Part shown: positions 22,702 to 34,861 of the stretch, piece by piece
Numbering within the stretch: position 1 is the first letter of the stretch
Layout: every line of letters starts with the position of its first letter
From: Lonicera japonica
Lineage: Eukaryota > Streptophyta > Magnoliopsida > Dipsacales > Caprifoliaceae
NCBI GenBank assembly: GCA_021464415.1
Contig: CM038468.1
Span: 5,518,001 to 5,582,000 of the forward strand
DNA length: 64,000 bases
Reading direction: 5' to 3'
Position numbers and translations under genes: made by a program
The notes under the pieces: generated by a model
Database searches by the model: none
Told to the model about the DNA's origin: nothing
The model's input: only the letters and a program-made list of their open reading frames with translations

Positions 22702-23400
22702 CGGGATATTAAAAAATAGAGCTTGTATGAAAAAGTTTTCTTCAAAAGAACTAAGGAATAATTTTTTTTTAAAATTAAGGGTCTATATTTGACCAAATTC
22801 CAAAAGGATTGCAAAGTTAACTTTGCAGTTAATTTTTAAATTGTATTTTTTATGGAATTAAGCAAAATCAAGTTTGCACTACATGTTTTTTTAGCATATT
22901 ATTATAAATAAGTGTTTAATTGACAATGTTTTAGAATAATTTTAGCAAATTACATATTCAAAACCTATTTATTAATAAAATGTACATAATAATTTTTCCA
23001 GAGTTATGCAAAGTTAAGTTTGCACTCTTTATTTTCTAAAATATTACTATGTTTTTGTGTTTATTTGACGTTGTTTTAAAGTTTTATGAATGAAACATAA
23101 GAATATACTTGTTAAAAAATATAAGCACGTCATGCAAAACAAATTTGCAATAAATTTGTTTGATTGCAAAGTTAAGTTTACACAAAACGCAATTTTGTGC
23201 AAAGTTAAGTTTACACTCAACACAATTTAGTACAAAGTAAAGTTTACACTTGGTCAAAGTCCTTATTTAAAACACAATTGATAAACAAGCCTTTATCTTA
23301 GAATGATAATCATATCTAGACCCTTATTTTTAAAAAATATTATTCATTGGGTTTTTTTTGGAAAAACATTACTATGTAAGCCCTTTTACCTTATTTCCAG
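22702..23400. mobile_element. Mutator-like MITE, family M1, copy C
   Basis: 699 bp, flanked by TTATGTAAT (22693-22701) and TTATATAAT (23401-23409), an 8/9 match. The left end CGGGATATTAAAAAA and right end CCCTTTTACCTTATTTCCAG match the M1 ends, as do the subterminal 'ggaataatttttttt' and 'aaaatattattcattg' blocks. The interior carries the perfect 16-bp palindrome GCAAAGTTAACTTTGC (22811-22826) and later GCAAAGTTAAGTTTGCAC-type copies near 22990, 23165, 23200 and 23232. There is no coding sequence. Confidence 0.75.
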
Positions 23401-23409
23401 TTATATAAT

Positions 23410-25250
23410 TGATAGTTGGATTGGAGAGCGCTTACAAGGGTGATTTTAAATATATCCACATGTTTTTTCAGTTAATAACCACGTTAGAAAGATTTAATAA
23501 GTTTATCCACGTTAGTCATTAAGTTCACCCACCTTCAGGGATAAACTTACAAAAAAGAATTATGAAGACATGGGTTGGTAGTGTTTTTTTTTCTTATTGT
23601 TGATGGCGTAGTTGCTTAATTTTCAAATTCCTCATAGAGTTGTTATAATTTTCTAACTCTAAGTAATTCAAGCTTGGGTGAGTTAGCATTCTAATTTATC
23701 TTTATTTTATTTTTTGGACAACAAGAAGCATTCTATTTGAATATGGAAAAAAAATGATGAAGACGGTTTCTATTGGAATATGAAATTGAATAACGTTCTT
23801 GACTTTTAGGCTATTTCAGGAAATAAAGTTAGGGGTACAATGAATTAGGGATGGATAAGACTAAATAAAAAAATGGATATATAAACATTTCCCAAAATTA
23901 AATAAATTTAATAAAAGGATATTTTTGAGAAATTTCAACAAAAGTATATTATAAATTGTGGATGAAATAATAAATTGCGTGGATAAAAACAAAATTATCC
24001 CTCTTAAAATTAATAGAATTATTACACTTTCTCACAAAGAGTTTCCTATCTCAATCCATCTGGTTAGGAGTTCCGAAATTTATCAACATACTAAATTATC
24101 TAATAATTATTTTTTATTTTGGTTCCATTTAGTTTCTTTTGACCAACAAACATTTATAGTGTTTGTTTAGATTGCAACTATTTTTAATTAAATTATGAGG
24201 CAACACTTTTTATTGTATTCAAAATGAAAAATGAAGAGTGGATCGCACATGTATATCATGGTGGGTGGATGAGTGGGTGGGGGAGGGGAAGGGGGATATT
24301 TACACTTTTTTTAGGTGACAACTCATTTTGTATATACTTTTTATACACGTTCTTAGTTAATCTAGTATTACTCACTCCAAAAAAAATTCATCTCTAACAA
24401 TAGAAAAGGGCTCCTTCAAAATTTTGCCCAAGGAGATCCGGGCTTGATTCCGATTAGTTGAGTATGTGATAATTCACGTAAGTCACCATGGTTTGATCCC
24501 ATTTCCCTCCCCAAACAACCACCCGGATCAATCACTATTTGTATTCAAAAAAGAAAAAAGTTTTGCCCAGACCCGAATGGGCTAGTATGAGATAAATAAA
24601 GGGAATTTTTGTTTTCAACCCAAATAATTTGAATTGCTTTGCAGTCCAATGCGTTTTTGAAATTAGTTTTTGGCCCAAAGTTATGGATAATCATCTTTTC
24701 AAATTTTAGAAAATTATTTAAATGTTTTTTAAAATATTTTATGTTTTTCCATAGTTGCCCTTTTGACTTTATTAATATTGCAATTAATTTGTCCTACAAT
24801 TTAGGAATCCTAAGATTTGGGAAACACATTAAGATACAATCCATATAAAAATTCAAGTATAATCCACTAGAAAATTCAAATAGTTTTAGAATTTAAAATC
24901 AAAATTTAAGTCTGACAAGTTAGAGATAATATGGTTAAACTTACCATAGACATATTGTGTTGTTGTTTAAGACATATTAGATCTAAAAGAAATGTACAAA
25001 ACAGTCATACTATGGCATCTATCAGACATATTATGTGCCTAATGTCTTTTAAAAAGTGCATGTAACAAAAAGTGTTTGATATCTTTTAAAAAGTAAGTAG
25101 TTGTTTTGAATGTAATCCTTTAATTTAACTCTCTATTTTTATGTAGTATTTTGAGATTTTTCAGCATGCAAGATAAAACTCTTAACCATTATGAACAAAT
25201 CTAATTTTGCATTTAAAATAAGGATAAAAAAAGATATTCTTATTTTCCAA
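23410..25250. other. AT-rich stretch, one possible SINE remnant
   Basis: No gene is supported. A G-rich run lies at 24262-24297. At about 24405-24560 a segment has tRNA-like B-box phrases ('gggcttgattccg', 'ggtttgatccca') and ends in an A-rich tract. It could be a decayed SINE, but the A box is not convincing. Confidence 0.4.
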
Positions 25251-25254
25251 AAAA

Positions 25255-25900
25255 TATTGTATTGGACATTTAGCACCTTGCAAACTTACCCACGTAACAA
25301 GCTAGGCCAATAAACCTCACATTGGGCCTTCCAATTTCTAATGTCGGCCCAGTCTTTAATAACTTAGAAAAGGTTATTACTTAAGCTTATGTTTTTCGGT
25401 ACATTGTACAACTTTTTAAATATAACGGACAATTATTAAGAGCATATATGCATATAAAGTCACAGAGCAATTTTAAGTTGCACCCTTAACTTCTAATTGA
25501 GCTTAAACTTGTGCTTGGTTGTTTAAAACTAAAGTGGGAGGTTAATTTTAAAGTCATTGCATTTGCATGCACAAAATGAAATTTGCAGTTTAACCACTAT
25601 AAATGCACAAAGCCTACACTTCCATCCACTATAAGATGATTTTTGTCCAAATTTAATTAGTTTGATTGTTGCTTTCATTCTTGTTTATTTTATTGCTGAG
25701 AAAAAATGGTAGGAAATTATAGTTTTAGAATTATATAAGAGATTGGAAGAAATTAAATATTTATTTTAAGTAAGATAATAGTCTTAAAAAGAGAAAAAAT
25801 TAAATCTAAATACAACTTCCAAAGAATCGATAATCTTATTGTATAGACCGGTTTTTTTTACGATATTTTTTCATTGTAAAAACATCCTCTAATATTTTTA
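25255..25900. repeat. R1-family repeat copy (subfamily with 'cacattgggccttcc')
   Basis: Starts 'ttggacatttagcaccttgc', then 'cacattgggccttccaa', then R1 landmarks 'cttgtgcttggttgttt', 'catttgcatgcacaaaat', 'agattggaagaaattaaa'. Partner copies lie at 28260-29300, 46975-48230 and 49230-49760. Confidence 0.65.
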
Positions 25901-26784
25901 AGACAAAAAAATCGTAAAAAAGTACACTTCATATCAAAAACCAACTTTGTATATATATATACATATATTTCTTTTGGTTAAATAGATAAAATTTCAACGC
26001 CAATGTGAATATTTAATTAAAAAAAAGTACAAAAACAACTAATAAAATAGGGGAAGAGGCCATTAGATGCAAATAGTACAAAAACAATTCAAAAAAGCAT
26101 CTTTATTCATCGCTCAGATCTCTTATAATAGAATAGAAGAAACAATAACAAGAGGAGGTCATCACACAACATTCAATACACTGCAAGCTTTTTCCCTTTG
26201 TCTCTCAATCGTAACTCATTTACTCCTCTTCTCTCTTTAATTCATTCATCACTCAATCAAACCCTAATATATATATATATATATACGCAGATTTATATAT
26301 ATACACATATATCTCTAGTATATATATATCATAATAACGGCGACGCCATGGTAATATTCTACTGTTTCTGTTTTTAGTTTTTATTTTCAAGTCATCAATA
26401 CAAATACGACCAGTCAAGCAAATTATCATGTAATTTCCATCCAGACAAGGATTTATTACCTTTGAGATTTGGAAGAATATCACTGTAAACAAACAAAATC
26501 AAGAGTGAGATTTATATGATTTTTTGTGTATATATGTCTATCTATATATTTATTTATATAGTGTAAATTTTACACGAACATACTGCATTGACAATTCAAT
26601 CTTGCCATTACTCATTAGAATTTGGATAAGATTGAATTTGATACAAAATTTTGCACAAGGGAAATACTATATTCTCTGACCATTTTTTTTATATCAATAT
26701 TATAGTTCTATTTAATTTCTTTTTGATCAAAAAATAATTGTATATAAAGAGTTCCACTTGTATTTCATGAAGCAAATTTTCACT

Positions 26785-27040
26785 CAAGCACATTTTCACT
26801 CTTCCTCCAATTACTACTAAGTGATAACCCATTTTATGTATACTTTTTGTGCGTATTTTTAATGGTCACAACTTAATTTATGTCTACTATTTGTCCATGT
26901 ATTTCACTCAGCCCATTTTCACTCAATTACTACTTGGTGAAAACCCATTTTATGTATACTTTTTGTGCATATTTTTAATGGTGACAACTCATTTTATGTC
27001 TGCTCATTTTATGTCTATTTTTTGTACATATTTTTAATGA
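26785..27040. repeat. ~116-bp imperfect tandem duplication
   Basis: 'acccattttatgtatac' and 'ttttgtgcRtatttttaatgg' occur at 26827-26870 and again about 116 bp later, with a third shortened unit to 27040. Confidence 0.65.
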
Positions 27041-27190
27041 GTCTTAAAATTACTACTACTACATTTTTTTTCATCTATAACAATATAAAAAAACTAAAAG
27101 CCTACTTCAAAATTTCGGCTAGTTTTAAATTTTTTATTATTGCTGCTGCCGCCGCTGCTGTTTTATTTCTGGTGCTATGTAGAATTTATA

Positions 27191-27278
27191 AGGCTGGTTC
27201 TGTTTTCTAGGTTCATATGAGGCTGGTTCTGTTTTCTAGTTTCATATGAGGCTGGTTCTGTTTTCTGGTTTCATATGA
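27191..27278. repeat. 29-bp tandem repeat, three units
   Basis: 'aggctggttctgttttct' begins at 27191, 27220 and 27249. The paralogous sequence at 51621 has a single unit, so the array expanded after the segmental duplication. Confidence 0.85.
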
Positions 27279-27479
27279 GGTTTATTTAGGTAAAAAGGTT
27301 TTTATTTTTTCATATATGGAGATTGCTTAATATGAACCTCGGTCTCTATATTTTATTCTATTTTTTTTATATATATATATACAAACGGAACATAGATATA
27401 CTTAGTAGTCTGCCACAAAAAAAAAGAAAAAAAGAAGTCGAGTTCCCGCGATTCAAATCTGAAAGCACGGTGAGAAAAC

Positions 27480-27899
27480 CAGGGGCGGATGTAGGTGTGT
27501 TTCAAGGGGGGCCATGGTCCCCCCCAAGTTTTTTTTTTTTTTAATATATATATATAATTTATTAAATTTTTATTATGGTCCCCCCAAGTAAAAAAAAAAT
27601 AGTAGAGACTAAGAGAGATAGCTTAAGAGTTCCCATAAATTTTTTGACTATCTTCATTGAAAGGGAAATTACAAGAAACATTATTAATGAAATGATCATT
27701 GATGAATTCTGTGAGTTGAAAGAAAGTTGAGTACAATTTTAACAATATTGAACTTTAAAAGGTACGTATTTTGTAGCGCAACTTTTTTTTTTTCTATTTT
27801 GTAATGTAGATTTACATTTTTTATGTTATGTTACGTTGTTAAAATTTGTATGCCCCCCCCCCCCCCCCCCCCCAATAAAATTTTCTAGATCCGCCACTG
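27480..27899. mobile_element. hAT-type MITE
   Basis: 420 bp with terminal inverted repeats CAGGGGCGGATGTAG and CTAGATCCGCCACTG. Flanked by 8-bp GAGAAAAC (27472-27479) and GAAAAAAC (27900-27907), a 7/8 match. Eight-bp duplications and CAGNGGCGGA ends are typical of hAT elements. Inside is a pure run of 21 C (27853-27873) and two 'ggtccccccaag' copies. The paralogous segment at 51716-51723 has one gggaaaac and no insert, an empty site. Confidence 0.85.
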
Positions 27900-28140
27900 G
27901 AAAAAACTCACCCTTATTTCTAGTATACTAACGTTCCATTTGTACTTCCGGTCTCTATATTTAAAATGCGGTTATATGTGTACATATATATGTCTAAAAT
28001 TACCCAAATATTTACTTTATGTAATTATAATGATTCATAGGATAATCATTCCATCAAGCCACTCAATCTCTCTTTGCTTCCTTGTTGAAAAGTTCTTGCA
28101 AGAGCCACTTTCGTGTCGGAAAAAGTTTTGAGGATTTTTA
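27900..28140. repeat. segmental duplicate, partner of 51717-51960
   Basis: After the MITE the sequence parallels 51717-51960 base for base over long runs ('gtctaaaattaccca', 'aggataatcattccatca', 'ttgcttccttgttgaaaag'). Upstream of the MITE the match continues back to about 27170 (partner 51604). Confidence 0.75.
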
Positions 28141-28259
28141 ATCCCTTCACCCTCCTGTTATTTTTTTTATTTTTTATTTTTGTTATAGTCAAAGGGAAAA
28201 TTCTCCAAAATTTTAACTAAAAACATAACATACAATAAAATTTAAAGAATCACAAGCAT

Positions 28260-29300
28260 CCGTAATAGGGTAGGCCAGTAAAATTCACATTGGGCCTTCC
28301 AAGTTCTAAGATCGGCCCAATCTTTAGTAACCCATAAAGGCTTATTACTCAAGCTTTTATTTTTTAGTACAATTTAAATATAATGAACTATTACTATAAG
28401 CAATGATGTAAAGTCAAGGTGCAATTTGAAGTCGCACCCTTAACTATTATTATTTTTGTTTGTGCATTTCATATCCAAAGTTCGCTCTAGTACTCCTAGA
28501 TGTGTCCATATATTATTCTTTATTCTTTTGTCTTAAACTCTTGTCTTAAATTGATAGTTCTATTATTCTTTTTAAAATGTGTAGACAATAGAAAATACTA
28601 AAGTCAACATTAATGGTTTGAATTTGGCAACTCAACCTCACAACGAGTTCTGTAGAAGCCTTGAATCACCATTTTTACCATTTAGAAATTAGAAATGAGC
28701 ATTATATCAAGCACAATTATATTATTCCCTTTGTCTTAAATTGCAAAATTCGATCATATTTTTTTGTTTTAGTACGTATCAAATAAGAGTCTCATCTATG
28801 TTTTGGAACATAATCAACCTATACCTTATCTTACAATAGTTTCATTTTTAATCATTGATTTACTTAAATTTTGTGTTATATTAAAAAATTCACAATTCTA
28901 GCAATATTTGTATTGTATGTTGAGACGGAACATGATCTTCCTGCATATCATTTTATTTGCATGCATAAAATAAAATGAAAGTTGCACTTTTTGTAAGCAT
29001 ATTTAGGGTTGATTTTTTTAATTTTTTTTTTATTTTTTGTGTTATTGCTTAAAGAATCGTTGGAAATTGTAATTATAAATTTAAGAAATAGGAGGAAATT
29101 AAAATTTTGAATCGCCAATTGAAAAATAAATAATCTAATAGAATATCATAAAGAAAAATGAAAAGAGATGAGCCTTAATTATTGAATTTGTTCATAATTA
29201 ATGCTTTCAGTAGAATTAGTGCACTGAAATAGTTAAATTCATCTTAGCTAGTGATAAAACTATAATCTGCAAACCTAAAATAATATGTGAGTATAATAAA
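28260..29300. repeat. R1-family repeat copy
   Basis: Carries 'cacattgggccttccaa', 'catttcatatccaaa', 'aggaacataatc'-type and 'atttgcatgcataaaat' landmarks shared with 45590-46320 and 46975-48230. Non-coding. Confidence 0.65.
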
Positions 29301-29439
29301 TTACGATTTGAATTTAGCAGAAAAACAAAATACCGATGATCAATGCTGACTAATAGATTTTTCGATTACGCATTCCATTTTGATTGAATTTTTTATAAAA
29401 AAAAAAAAAAAAATCTATGTGATGAAGAAAAAAAAATTA

Positions 29440-31190
29440 AATAAAGAAGAACCTGGATAACATGATTTGACCGGATGAAAATTATTCAAATGTATGTCAA
29501 AGTAGAATTATTGAAAACTTTGGATGCTAAAAGAGAATACAGGTAAATAAATGGTGAACAAAAGAGAAATAACCTATAAAATAATACATTATTTTTTATT
29601 TATTTATATAAAAAGGCTGTTTTTTACCTAGGGTCCTTCAAATTAGCGGACTTGCCCTATTACTATTTGTTACTTTTTTTAGTTAATTAAAAATTGATGA
29701 ATGAGGAGTTGACAATAATACTCCCTCCCCCTCAAATGTAATAGTTCAGAGCTATTTTCTCTTTTAGTACATTTTAAAATAAAAGTCATTTTTTTAACAT
29801 AATCAGTACAGTGGATTTGGCTCCTCTCCATTACATTTTGATCTAATTTTGCCCAATAGGAACAAGTTTCATACTTAAACAGATAAATTTCATCATAAAA
29901 ATTAGGAGATAATCTCCATGACGGGTAAATCATTTCTACAAAATTTTATCAAAAAATTCAATCTAAAAGTGGATGAGATGATAATCTAAACTTTTAATGG
30001 TCGAAAACGAACATTTTTATCAAATTTTTATTACATCTAATTTCTTTTTGAATTTCTGGATGAAATTTTGTGTAGATGATTTACTCATGATAAAGATCAT
30101 CTAGATCTATCATGTTTCATAAAAAAATCATCCATTTAGCTTTCGAAGAACTCAACTTTGTTGGACAAAATTGAATCGATGGAATAATGGAGATGAGTTA
30201 AGTCACCATATCTTATTATAGTCATTTTTTACCGATTGGTTAAATTAAAATTTGTGCTTGGTTTGTTAAATTAAAGTGGGATATTTTAATTTTAGGGGAG
30301 AACAATTTTGATCGGTGTTATATTATTATGATAGGCCATTCCATTTGCATGCAGAAAAAACTTGCACTTTTAACCACTACCAAACGCACAAAGTTTGTAC
30401 TTCCCATCTTTATAAGATGATGTGCATCAATATTTAGCTTCACTATAATTTTCATTTTTGTTTATATTTGCTAAAAAAATTGCTGAAAATTGCTCGGATA
30501 GAATTATATAAGAGATTGGAACAAATTAAATGTTTAATTTAAATAAGATGAACTTGTCGAAAACAAAATAAAAAAAATTTGAATTTGAAGAAACAATATT
30601 AGTAAAATTCTATTCTATGATATTTGACTAAATAAAAAAATTGTAAATTTGTATGCGAATACTCCGAGCAAGCCCAATTCCTTGATTAAACTAACTTGAA
30701 AAATAATACTCAAAAAATATGTAGGTTAGTTGTTGGTACATATTTAATTTAAATTAATAAATTAATTGATAAGATGTCTTTTTTATTTATGTGAATTTTT
30801 AATTTTTTTTGAGAAAAAGTGTTATCTCCAATAAAATTATGATGGTTTTTTGTTGATAGGACTTCTAATACTTTTTAGTTTTTACGGATATATATATATA
30901 CTTTTTACTATATATATAAATTTTATAAAAAAATAATAAATGATTAATTATTTAAAAACTTAAGCAAAAAAAAATAACGTTGTATTTAGACATTTTTTAA
31001 TAATAGACATTTTAAGTAGGGAATTACGTTCACATTGCCTATTCATATTTTTCCACCCACATCAAATGCTAGTTGTTGATGGTGGCAGTGGAGAGCACTT
31101 TTTATACTTCTTTATCTCATCATATGAAATATGTTATTTTTAGGGTATCTCTTGCCAAAAACAATTATTCTTTTGCCATAGCGTAATATT
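29440..31190. repeat. dispersed repeat R1, copy d
   Basis: Lacks the first ~450 bp of R1. It then matches copies a-c through 'gtcaaagtagaatta', 'gatcggtgttatattatta', 'ccatttgcatgcagaaa', 'agagattggaacaaatt' and 'ttgttgatggtggcag'. Non-coding. Confidence 0.65.
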
Positions 31191-31214
31191 GCTCTTGTTA
31201 GCATATATTATGCC

Positions 31215-31465
31215 AACCAGTTACGGGTGTAAATAGATATTCGAAAATCCGAATTCGTTCCGAATTTGAATCCGTATTTTATGGATATTTATTCAAATGG
31301 ATATTCGAAAAAGAGGATTTGGATAGTATTTATAAATATTCGAGAAAATGGATATGGATATGAATAATAATAGTATTCAACCTGGATAACCCGTATCCGA
31401 GGTGGATTATCCATATTTGCGGATATCCGATTTAACAGATATTCGTATTCGGTATAATTTAGTAT
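31215..31465. repeat. degenerate GGATATCC-type repeat
   Basis: About 250 bp dense in ggatat, atatcc, attcg and ccgaat words and their complements, beginning 'gggtgtaaatagatattcg'. Self-complementary low-complexity blocks of this kind are dispersed in plant genomes. Confidence 0.6.
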
Positions 31466-31677
31466 ATATTATATATTTCTCTCCCCATTTAAAAAAAATC
31501 AGTAAAAATTTAATTTAGTGTGCACAAGTTAGCCCAATTTACCAAAAAAAAAATTAACTAAACCAAAAAGGGAAAAAAAAAACCTATAAAAAAGGAAAAG
31601 AAAGAGAGAGATTATTTATAACATATGTGATTTGTTAGCATGAAAGGTTCGAGACCATAACAAATTTAAAATTGTAA

Positions 31678-32367
31678 CGGGATATTGAAAAATTGGGCTT
31701 ATTTTAAAGAGTTTTATGCAAAAAAAACAACGAATAATATTTTTGTAAATTCAGGACCTATATTTGACCAAACTCCAAACGGAGTGCAAAGTTAACTAAG
31801 CAATAAATTTTTAAATTGTATTTTTTATGGAGTCATGCAAAATTAAATTTACACTACATGTTTTTTAAGCATATCATTAAGTGTTTTAATTGACAATGCT
31901 TTAGAATAATTTCAACAAATTACATATTTAAAACTCATTTATTAAAAAAATACACACGATAATAGTTTCGGGGTTTTGCAAAGTTAAGTTTACATTCATT
32001 TGTTTTCTAAAACATTACTATGTATTTGGTTTTATTTGACGTTGTTTTATAGTTTTATGAGTGAAACATAAGAATATACTTGTTAAAAGATATAAAGACA
32101 TCATGCAAAACAAATTTGCATTAAATATTTTGGATTGCAAAGTTAAGTTTGCATAAAATACAATTTTGTACGAAGTAAAGTTTTGCTCAAAGTAAAGTTT
32201 TGCTCAAAATACAATTTTGGTCAAAACCCTCATTTTAAAACAAAATTAATAAATAGGCCCTTATTTTAAAAAAATAATAAAAATTAGGCCTTTATTTTCA
32301 AAAAATATTATTCGCCTGATTTTTTGTGAAAAACATTGTTACACAAGACCTTTTACCCCATTTTCAA
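31678..32367. mobile_element. Mutator-like MITE, family M1, copy D
   Basis: 690 bp, flanked by AAATTGTAA (31669-31677) and AAATCGTAA (32368-32376), an 8/9 match. Left end CGGGATATTGAAAAA, right end GACCTTTTACCCCATTTTCA. Same orientation and subfamily as copy C, sharing 'cctatatttgaccaaa' and interior GCAAAGTTAA-type words at about 31788, 31978 and 32138. Confidence 0.75.
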
Positions 32368-32449
32368 AAATCGTAATAATTTTCAACTTTGATTTGCCAT
32401 CTTAATCTGTGTGGTTATTTTATAATTTTAACTTAAATCTTATTGGATC

Positions 32450-32690
32450 ATTTTAACTGAAAGGTTATTAGCATGATACATTTAGTTAACTTTTGATTGA
32501 TATTGCAACCTATTTTAGCTTCATCAAATCCCTTAGAATATTTCTTCTTTATTTACTTCCTTTATTGAATCACGTACAGCCCTATAAATAGCTAGGATTC
32601 TCTTCTTTGTATTATTTACATCAATTCAATATTAAGAATCTTCTCTCTCAATTCTTTCTTTTCATATTTATTAACATAGTATCATAGGAT
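32450..32690 (+). repeat. remnant Ty1/copia LTR with decayed PBS
   Basis: A TATA box (cctataaatagc, 32581-32592) is followed by a pyrimidine-rich leader, an LTR-like end 'ttaaca' at 32671-32676, and 'tagtatcatagg', a decayed form of the initiator-Met PBS TGGTATCAGAGC. The left end is not defined and there is no partner LTR. The following 250 bp would be its leftover internal region. Confidence 0.5.
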
Positions 32691-32938
32691 TAAAATTGTC
32701 GCCGCTGGACTACTCTCACTGTCTCACTAAAACTGCCTTTCTAAGCTCACATTTTTTTTTACCTCAGCTAGCCACCATATGATGTACAACAAGCTGCCAG
32801 ATCCTATTTGACCACATTGGACTATCGCATGCTTATAAGGCCCAAAAAAGTAATAGCATCAAAATCACGCAGGATCAGGCTAGTTTGACCAGAAACGCCC
32901 CCTAGTAGAATTGTTTTTCGGCCAAATTCCTTTATTTA

Positions 32939-33152
32939 TGTTAGAATATACTGTATATATATTATGTTTCCTATTCCTAATCTACTTTCCATATTGTATT
33001 GATTGTGTTCCCATTGTAGTTTCCTAAATTGTATCCTAGATTAGGGTTTGTCTCTAATATATATATTCTCTCTATTGTACATTCTTTATCAATCAAGAAA
33101 TACAATTCTTTTATTCTTCTCCTTCAATCTCTTTCGTTTCTATTTCGTAACA
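32939..33152 (+). repeat. 5' LTR of the copia element
   Basis: 214 bp. Same sequence as 37988-38199 apart from one TA dinucleotide and one base. AT-rich, with 'ctaatatatatattc' as a possible TATA element. Confidence 0.95.
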
Positions 33153-33164
33153 TGGTATCAGAGC
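33153..33164 (+). other. primer-binding site, initiator tRNA-Met
   Basis: TGGTATCAGAGC immediately after the 5' LTR, the standard copia PBS. Confidence 0.95.
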
Positions 33165-33835
33165 AATTCATCCTCCTCTAGAACCAATCTTTCACCTAAT
33201 TTTCAATCAAATCCAAATCAAAAACCCTAGCATCATCAACCCAAGCAACCAACCAATCAAAAATCCTAGCTTTATCCAACTGTCGATCCACTATTCAAAG
33301 CCATACAGAACCTCGGTTAACCCAAAAATTATACCAAAAGCTTCGTCCTTTCAATACGAACCAAACCCCGTTTAAAACACCCCATTCGGACACCTAACGC
33401 GCTCTCACGCGCCTCGGCAAGATCCCCTAGTCGCGCCGCTCAGATCCACGCGCACCTTCCTTTTCTTAATCAATCGTCACCTCGATACAGAGCCCTAAAC
33501 CACCCATATAATATACCAAAATCTTCGTCTCTTCAATACGAACCAAACGCCGTCAAAATTAACCCGATCGGAGTTGGCACGCTCCCACACGCGCCTCTGG
33601 AACATAGCCCAGTCGCGCAGCCCAGATCCACGCGCCACTGCCCTAAAAACCCTAAACCGGTTTTTTTCTGAACCGGTTTTTACTCCCTTGACCGGTTCAC
33701 CTATTTATAACCCGGTTTTTTTCACTCTAAGACCGGTTCACCACTAAATCAGCTTCTCCGGATCCGTTTCTGGCCTCAGATTTCTCAGAATCAGATTAGT
33801 TTTTGCAGCTACTGTGTTATCCTATACGTTTCTCA
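33165..33835 (+). other. copia 5' leader with internal duplication
   Basis: Much more GC-rich than its surroundings. About 125 bp is duplicated with an offset of 182 (33331-33456 and 33513-33636, sharing 'tcaatacgaaccaaac', 'agatccacgcgc'). A cluster of ACCGGT sites follows at 33656, 33672, 33691 and 33732, with CCGGTT at 33712. Confidence 0.75.
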
Positions 33836-34861
33836 ATGGAAAAGCATGAGTTTTCGCGTCCGATTTCTGTGGTTCTCAATGGCACCAATTATGTTCAATG
33901 GTCCCAAGCCATGATTAGTTTCCTAAAGTCTCGTAAGTGCTGGAGAATTATTACTGGAGAAGTTGTTAAGCCAATCTAGAAAACCGATGAAACTGACGAT
34001 AAATTTAATGATCGCCTTGATGATTGGGAAAGCAAAAATGGTGATATCATCACATGGGTTCGGAACACCTCTATCTCTCATATAGGGCAGCAGATTGGTC
34101 GTTTTACCACCGGGAAGGAAGTCTGGGATTTTCTACAATCGAGGTACACTCCAAAGGATCTCTCTCATCAATACCAGTTGCTTACTGCTTTACATTCTAA
34201 AACCCAACAACCCGAGCAATCAATTGATGATTATTTATCCGACCTTCAAGCTATTTGGGATCAGCTAGCCCAATCTGAACCTTCTTTTTGTGAGCATGAT
34301 GCAGAAAAATTTGAAACGTACCGCGATAACCAGCGTGTTATCACCCTTCTAATGGGACTTCACGATAAGTTCGAACCAATTCGGGCTGCTCTACTCCATC
34401 GCAATCCTTTACCATCTCTTGATGATGTCACGACAGAGCTTCTCTCTGAAGAAAATCGGTTTGCCACTCGGGCCCACAACTTTAATGCTGTCTTAGCCGT
34501 TCCGAGCTCGAAACCTACCAAAAACTCGTTTTCTCGAGAATGTTCGTACTGTCATGCCACCACCCATATGCTACTAAAGTGTCCAATTAGGACGTGTTTC
34601 TTTTGCAAAAAGGTGGGACCAGGTCACTTTCAAGCAGATTGTTATAAGAACCCATCCAGGAGATCATCCTCTAGATTATCCTTTCACACCATCACTGCTG
34701 CCACCACTGATTCTTCTGAAGCAGACATTTCTACTGCACCTGTGACTCTAGCTGACATCACAGCTCTTCTAAAACAGGTTACATCTTCTTCTGGTTCTGC
34801 TATGGCCACCACTACAGGTACATCTTGGTTTTTTTATTCCAGCTGCTGTAATCATATATGA
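33836..34861 (+). pseudogene. copia gag region, interrupted
   Basis: ATG at 33836. Early gag signatures (NGTNYVQWSQAM, then VWDFLQSRY) are in frame with the downstream part, but TAG at 33977 stops the frame after 47 codons. The remainder reaches TGA at 34859. Two cysteine-histidine knuckles follow each other: C-X2-C-X4-H-X4-C (from about 34550) and C-X2-C-X6-H-X4-C (from about 34598). The gag would coat genomic RNA. At the end of the frame the protease motif region reads WFFYSSCCNH. The family's catalytic Asp position is Tyr. Confidence 0.9.

Noticed and set aside
24262..24297. G-rich run as a quadruplex regulatory element
   Set aside because: No promoter or gene nearby; G-runs alone are not enough.
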